From: an uncultured Steroidobacter sp.
Lineage (GTDB): Bacteria; Pseudomonadota; Gammaproteobacteria; Steroidobacterales; Steroidobacteraceae
NCBI GenBank assembly: GCA_946478975.1
Contig: CAMLEO010000336.1
Coordinates: 1-7,026, forward strand
Direction: 5' to 3'
Length of the DNA: 7,026 bases
The position numbers and the translations under genes are program-made. Shown here in pieces: positions 5,632 through 7,026 of the stretch; the stretch's first letter is position 1, and the number at the start of each line of letters is the position of its first letter. The notes under the pieces were generated by a model. It was given only the letters and a program-made list of their open reading frames with translations, made no database searches and was not told the origin of the DNA.

Positions 5632-6705
5632 ATGCCTGCCATCCCGCCTGCCCCGCCACGCGCGTCCGCCACATTGCAGCCGCTGCTGCTTTCGCAGCTG
5701 CTGCTCAGCGCGAAAAGCCAGACCATTCGCGACCTGCGCGAAGCCATTCGCAAATACAACTTTCTGTTGCCGACCTTCCGGCTGCAACAGCGTTCGAACC
5801 CGGCGGGCTATACGTTGGAGAAGTCCGGCGTAGCGCTGCTGGATCGCATGAGCGTGCTGCTGATGACTTACCTCGCGGCCAAGCCGCCGGCCAGCCGCAA
5901 ACCGAGCGGCCAGCAAAAATGGAAGGATGCCGCCGATTTCATCCACCAGCTGCACACACACGCCCAGTATTTCAATATCAAGCTGCTGCACGGCGACTTC
6001 CAGGGCGACCACAACTACTGGGTGGAGCGGTTCGATCCCGAGCATGGCAAGCTGGGCGACTGGTTCGATTTCTACATGTGGATGCAGGAGACCGACAAGA
6101 CGCAGTTCCTGGGCCCCGGCGCCAAAGGTGGGTTGAATTATCTCGACGCCATCGAGCGCGAGTCCTATCGCGTCGAGCGTGAGCACGGCCCGGTCAGTTA
6201 CGTGAGCGACGGCACGACGCTGGATACTCGCGACGGTGCGGGCACGCTGTCCAGGCTGCAGGCCTCATACATCTATGTTTGTTCCGCGCTGACCAAGCAT
6301 GTTTATACGTTCGGCTCGACAGAAGGGATCATGCACCATTCGAGCTTCCTGAAAGGCGAACCGGTCATCGCGGCGGGCGACTGGATCGTGACGGACGGCG
6401 AGGTGCGTGTCGTCAACGGACAAAGCGGTCACTACCGCACCACGTTTGCAAACATGCGGGCGTTCGCGCTGGCGGGACAACGGTTCTGGGGACCGAACAC
6501 GGTGGTCGCGCCGTGGTTTGAGCACGGCGACCGGTACGTGCTCATGCGCAAGTTCATCGAGTTGGGCGCGAATGCACCGGTGCTCAAGTGGGATGATCCG
6601 CGGATAGTGAAACTGCCGCGCAGTGGAACCGACCGGCCGTTCCGCCACGCCGCGGATGTCGCCTCGCCGTCACCCAAGAGCGGCGGCGGAGACTATTTCA
6701 TTTAA
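5632..6705 (+). CDS. IQM-like (plant calmodulin-binding-type) domain protein, function unknown
   Basis: The product is 357 residues, starting at the ATG at 5632 behind a good ribosome site (AAGGAA, 7 nt away). Residues 1-25 are Pro/Ala/Leu-rich without the basic start of a normal signal peptide. From about 127 the order of motifs follows the plant IQM family as I recall it: YWVERFDPEHG (129-139) and FDFYMWMQETDKTQFL (145-160) correspond to the IQM 'WLEAIDPRH...FYY..W' stretch. YLDAIERESYRV (170-181) and GTTLDT (194-199) correspond to 'YLGP.ERE.YEV' and 'G..LDT'. YIYVCS (213-218), HHSSFLKGEPVIAAG (235-249) and SGHYRT (265-270) correspond to '.IFV.S', 'HSSFLAGG...AAG' and 'SGHYRP'. The HSSFL and SGHY residues may form an active or binding site, but no activity is established to my knowledge. 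No canonical IQ motif is visible, so calmodulin binding is not implied. The C-terminal 40 residues look disordered (Ser/Pro/Gly). The stop overlaps that of the convergent gene on the other strand. Confidence 0.8.
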   Translation: MPAIPPAPPRASATLQPLLLSQLLLSAKSQTIRDLREAIRKYNFLLPTFRLQQRSNPAGYTLEKSGVALLDRMSVLLMTYLAAKPPASRKPSGQQKWKDAADFIHQLHTHAQYFNIKLLHGDFQGDHNYWVERFDPEHGKLGDWFDFYMWMQETDKTQFLGPGAKGGLNYLDAIERESYRVEREHGPVSYVSDGTTLDTRDGAGTLSRLQASYIYVCSALTKHVYTFGSTEGIMHHSSFLKGEPVIAAGDWIVTDGEVRVVNGQSGHYRTTFANMRAFALAGQRFWGPNTVVAPWFEHGDRYVLMRKFIELGANAPVLKWDDPRIVKLPRSGTDRPFRHAADVASPSPKSGGGDYFI

Positions 6706-7026
6706 CTCAAATCCCACAATCCCTGTTCGTTATGAAACGGATGATCCTCCGGATACCTCGCATCCTCGACCCGAGACAACTCGAATCGCGGTGAGTCCTC
6801 GGAGAGGCTGAATGTGTGGCCCTCCTCCAGGTCCGGTGACTCCATGATGCGATAGAAGTTGAACTGATTCATCAGCTGAGCAGCCTCGTCGTCCGGCAAA
6901 GCGCGAGGGACTTGAGCGTCGGGAAGGTCGAAGTGATGCATGCCGCACGAGTAGTAGTGCTGCTCGTCGGCGATCAGGGTGACGAAGCCGGTGTAGAGAT
7001 CGAACAGATCGTCGGAGCTCAGCAGG
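6702..7026 (-). CDS. Uncharacterised protein, possibly DUF4261-like (partial, N-terminus outside window)
   Basis: The frame is open from the right edge to the stop at 6704-6702, giving 107 residues; the ATG at 6941 is internal, since the frame continues upstream with LIADEQHYYSCG. The visible part is acidic and aromatic: SCGMHHFDLPDAQV, then LPDDEAAQLMNQFNFY, EEGHTFSLSEDSPRF and a C-terminal HPFHNEQGLWDLS. The layout (GM..F.LPD, a helical segment, then an 'EGHTFS' turn) recalls the C-terminal region of DUF4261-type proteins, but I hold that only loosely. It has no export or membrane signal in this part. The gene converges on the IQM-like gene and their stop codons overlap over 6702-6705. That it is a real gene is well supported by the gap-free frame and codon use; its function is unknown. 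Confidence 0.65.
   Translation of the reverse strand, partial: LLSSDDLFDLYTGFVTLIADEQHYYSCGMHHFDLPDAQVPRALPDDEAAQLMNQFNFYRIMESPDLEEGHTFSLSEDSPRFELSRVEDARYPEDHPFHNEQGLWDLS

Noticed and set aside
5538..6182. Plus-strand 214-codon frame offset from the IQM-like gene
   Set aside because: It is Arg/Ala/Pro-rich, typical of an off-frame reading of GC-rich DNA, and lacks a ribosome site; the frame starting at 5632 has a good one and family motifs.
5440..6186. Long open frame (248 codons) on the minus strand opposite the IQM-like gene
   Set aside because: Its product is Gln/Val/Leu-rich with no recognisable motifs, it overlaps both the well-supported ABM start and the IQM-like gene, and it lies antisense to recognisable conserved motifs on the plus strand.
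1..7026. tRNA, rRNA, CRISPR arrays, riboswitches, tandem repeats
   Set aside because: Nothing resembling tRNA arms, repeat-spacer periodicity or conserved RNA cores was seen on either strand; the space is almost fully occupied by protein genes.

Overview
The window is GC-rich, densely packed bacterial chromosome. Third codon positions favour G/C, intergenic gaps are short, and the genes alternate in strand. The gene families present (TetR and LysR regulators, flavin monooxygenase, zinc-free quinone reductase, ABM-fold monooxygenase, Fes-like esterase) and the codon use fit a soil or environmental Pseudomonadota. This is inference: no rRNA, tRNA or other marker gene is present, so no lineage can be fixed.

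Layout, left to right. (1) 1-734, plus strand: the 3' part of an enterochelin-esterase-like alpha/beta hydrolase, cut by the window edge. (2) 737-2296, minus strand: an FAD monooxygenase of the aromatic/polyketide hydroxylase type. It is divergent from (3) 2375-3097, plus strand: a TetR-family repressor. Their 78-bp shared control region holds a perfect 19-bp palindrome with the 9-1-9 geometry of the classical tet operator. The palindrome lies between the -35 and -10 boxes of a good promoter for the repressor, and it overlaps a likely promoter for the monooxygenase. This looks like a compact, ligand-inducible module for oxidising an aromatic or polyketide-like compound. (4) 3104-4015, minus strand: a LysR-type regulator, divergent from (5) 4105-5028, plus strand: an NADPH:quinone-reductase-like enzyme, with a possible LysR box between them. 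(6) 5052-5174, plus strand: a very short ORF that looks like the N-terminal stump of a SnoaL/NTF2-like gene. It runs into (7) 5147-5443, minus strand: a small ABM/YgiN-like monooxygenase. (8) 5632-6705, plus strand: a 357-residue protein whose core closely resembles the plant IQM 'calmodulin-binding' family, although no IQ motif is visible. (9) 6702-7026, minus strand: the C-terminal part of an uncharacterised protein, possibly of the DUF4261 type.

The genes appear to form small independent regulator/enzyme units rather than one operon. Units 2-3 and 4-5 are each a regulator facing the oxidoreductase it probably controls. Several enzymes belong to families that act on quinones or aromatic polyketides, which suggests a local patch for detoxifying or modifying such compounds. 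Every convergent junction is extremely tight (2 bp, 6 bp, and two overlaps), leaving no room for ordinary intrinsic terminators.

The most unusual items are the IQM-like bacterial protein and the tetO-like control region. No mobile element, CRISPR array, tRNA or rRNA was seen, and no stretch above 300 bases lacks a gene.
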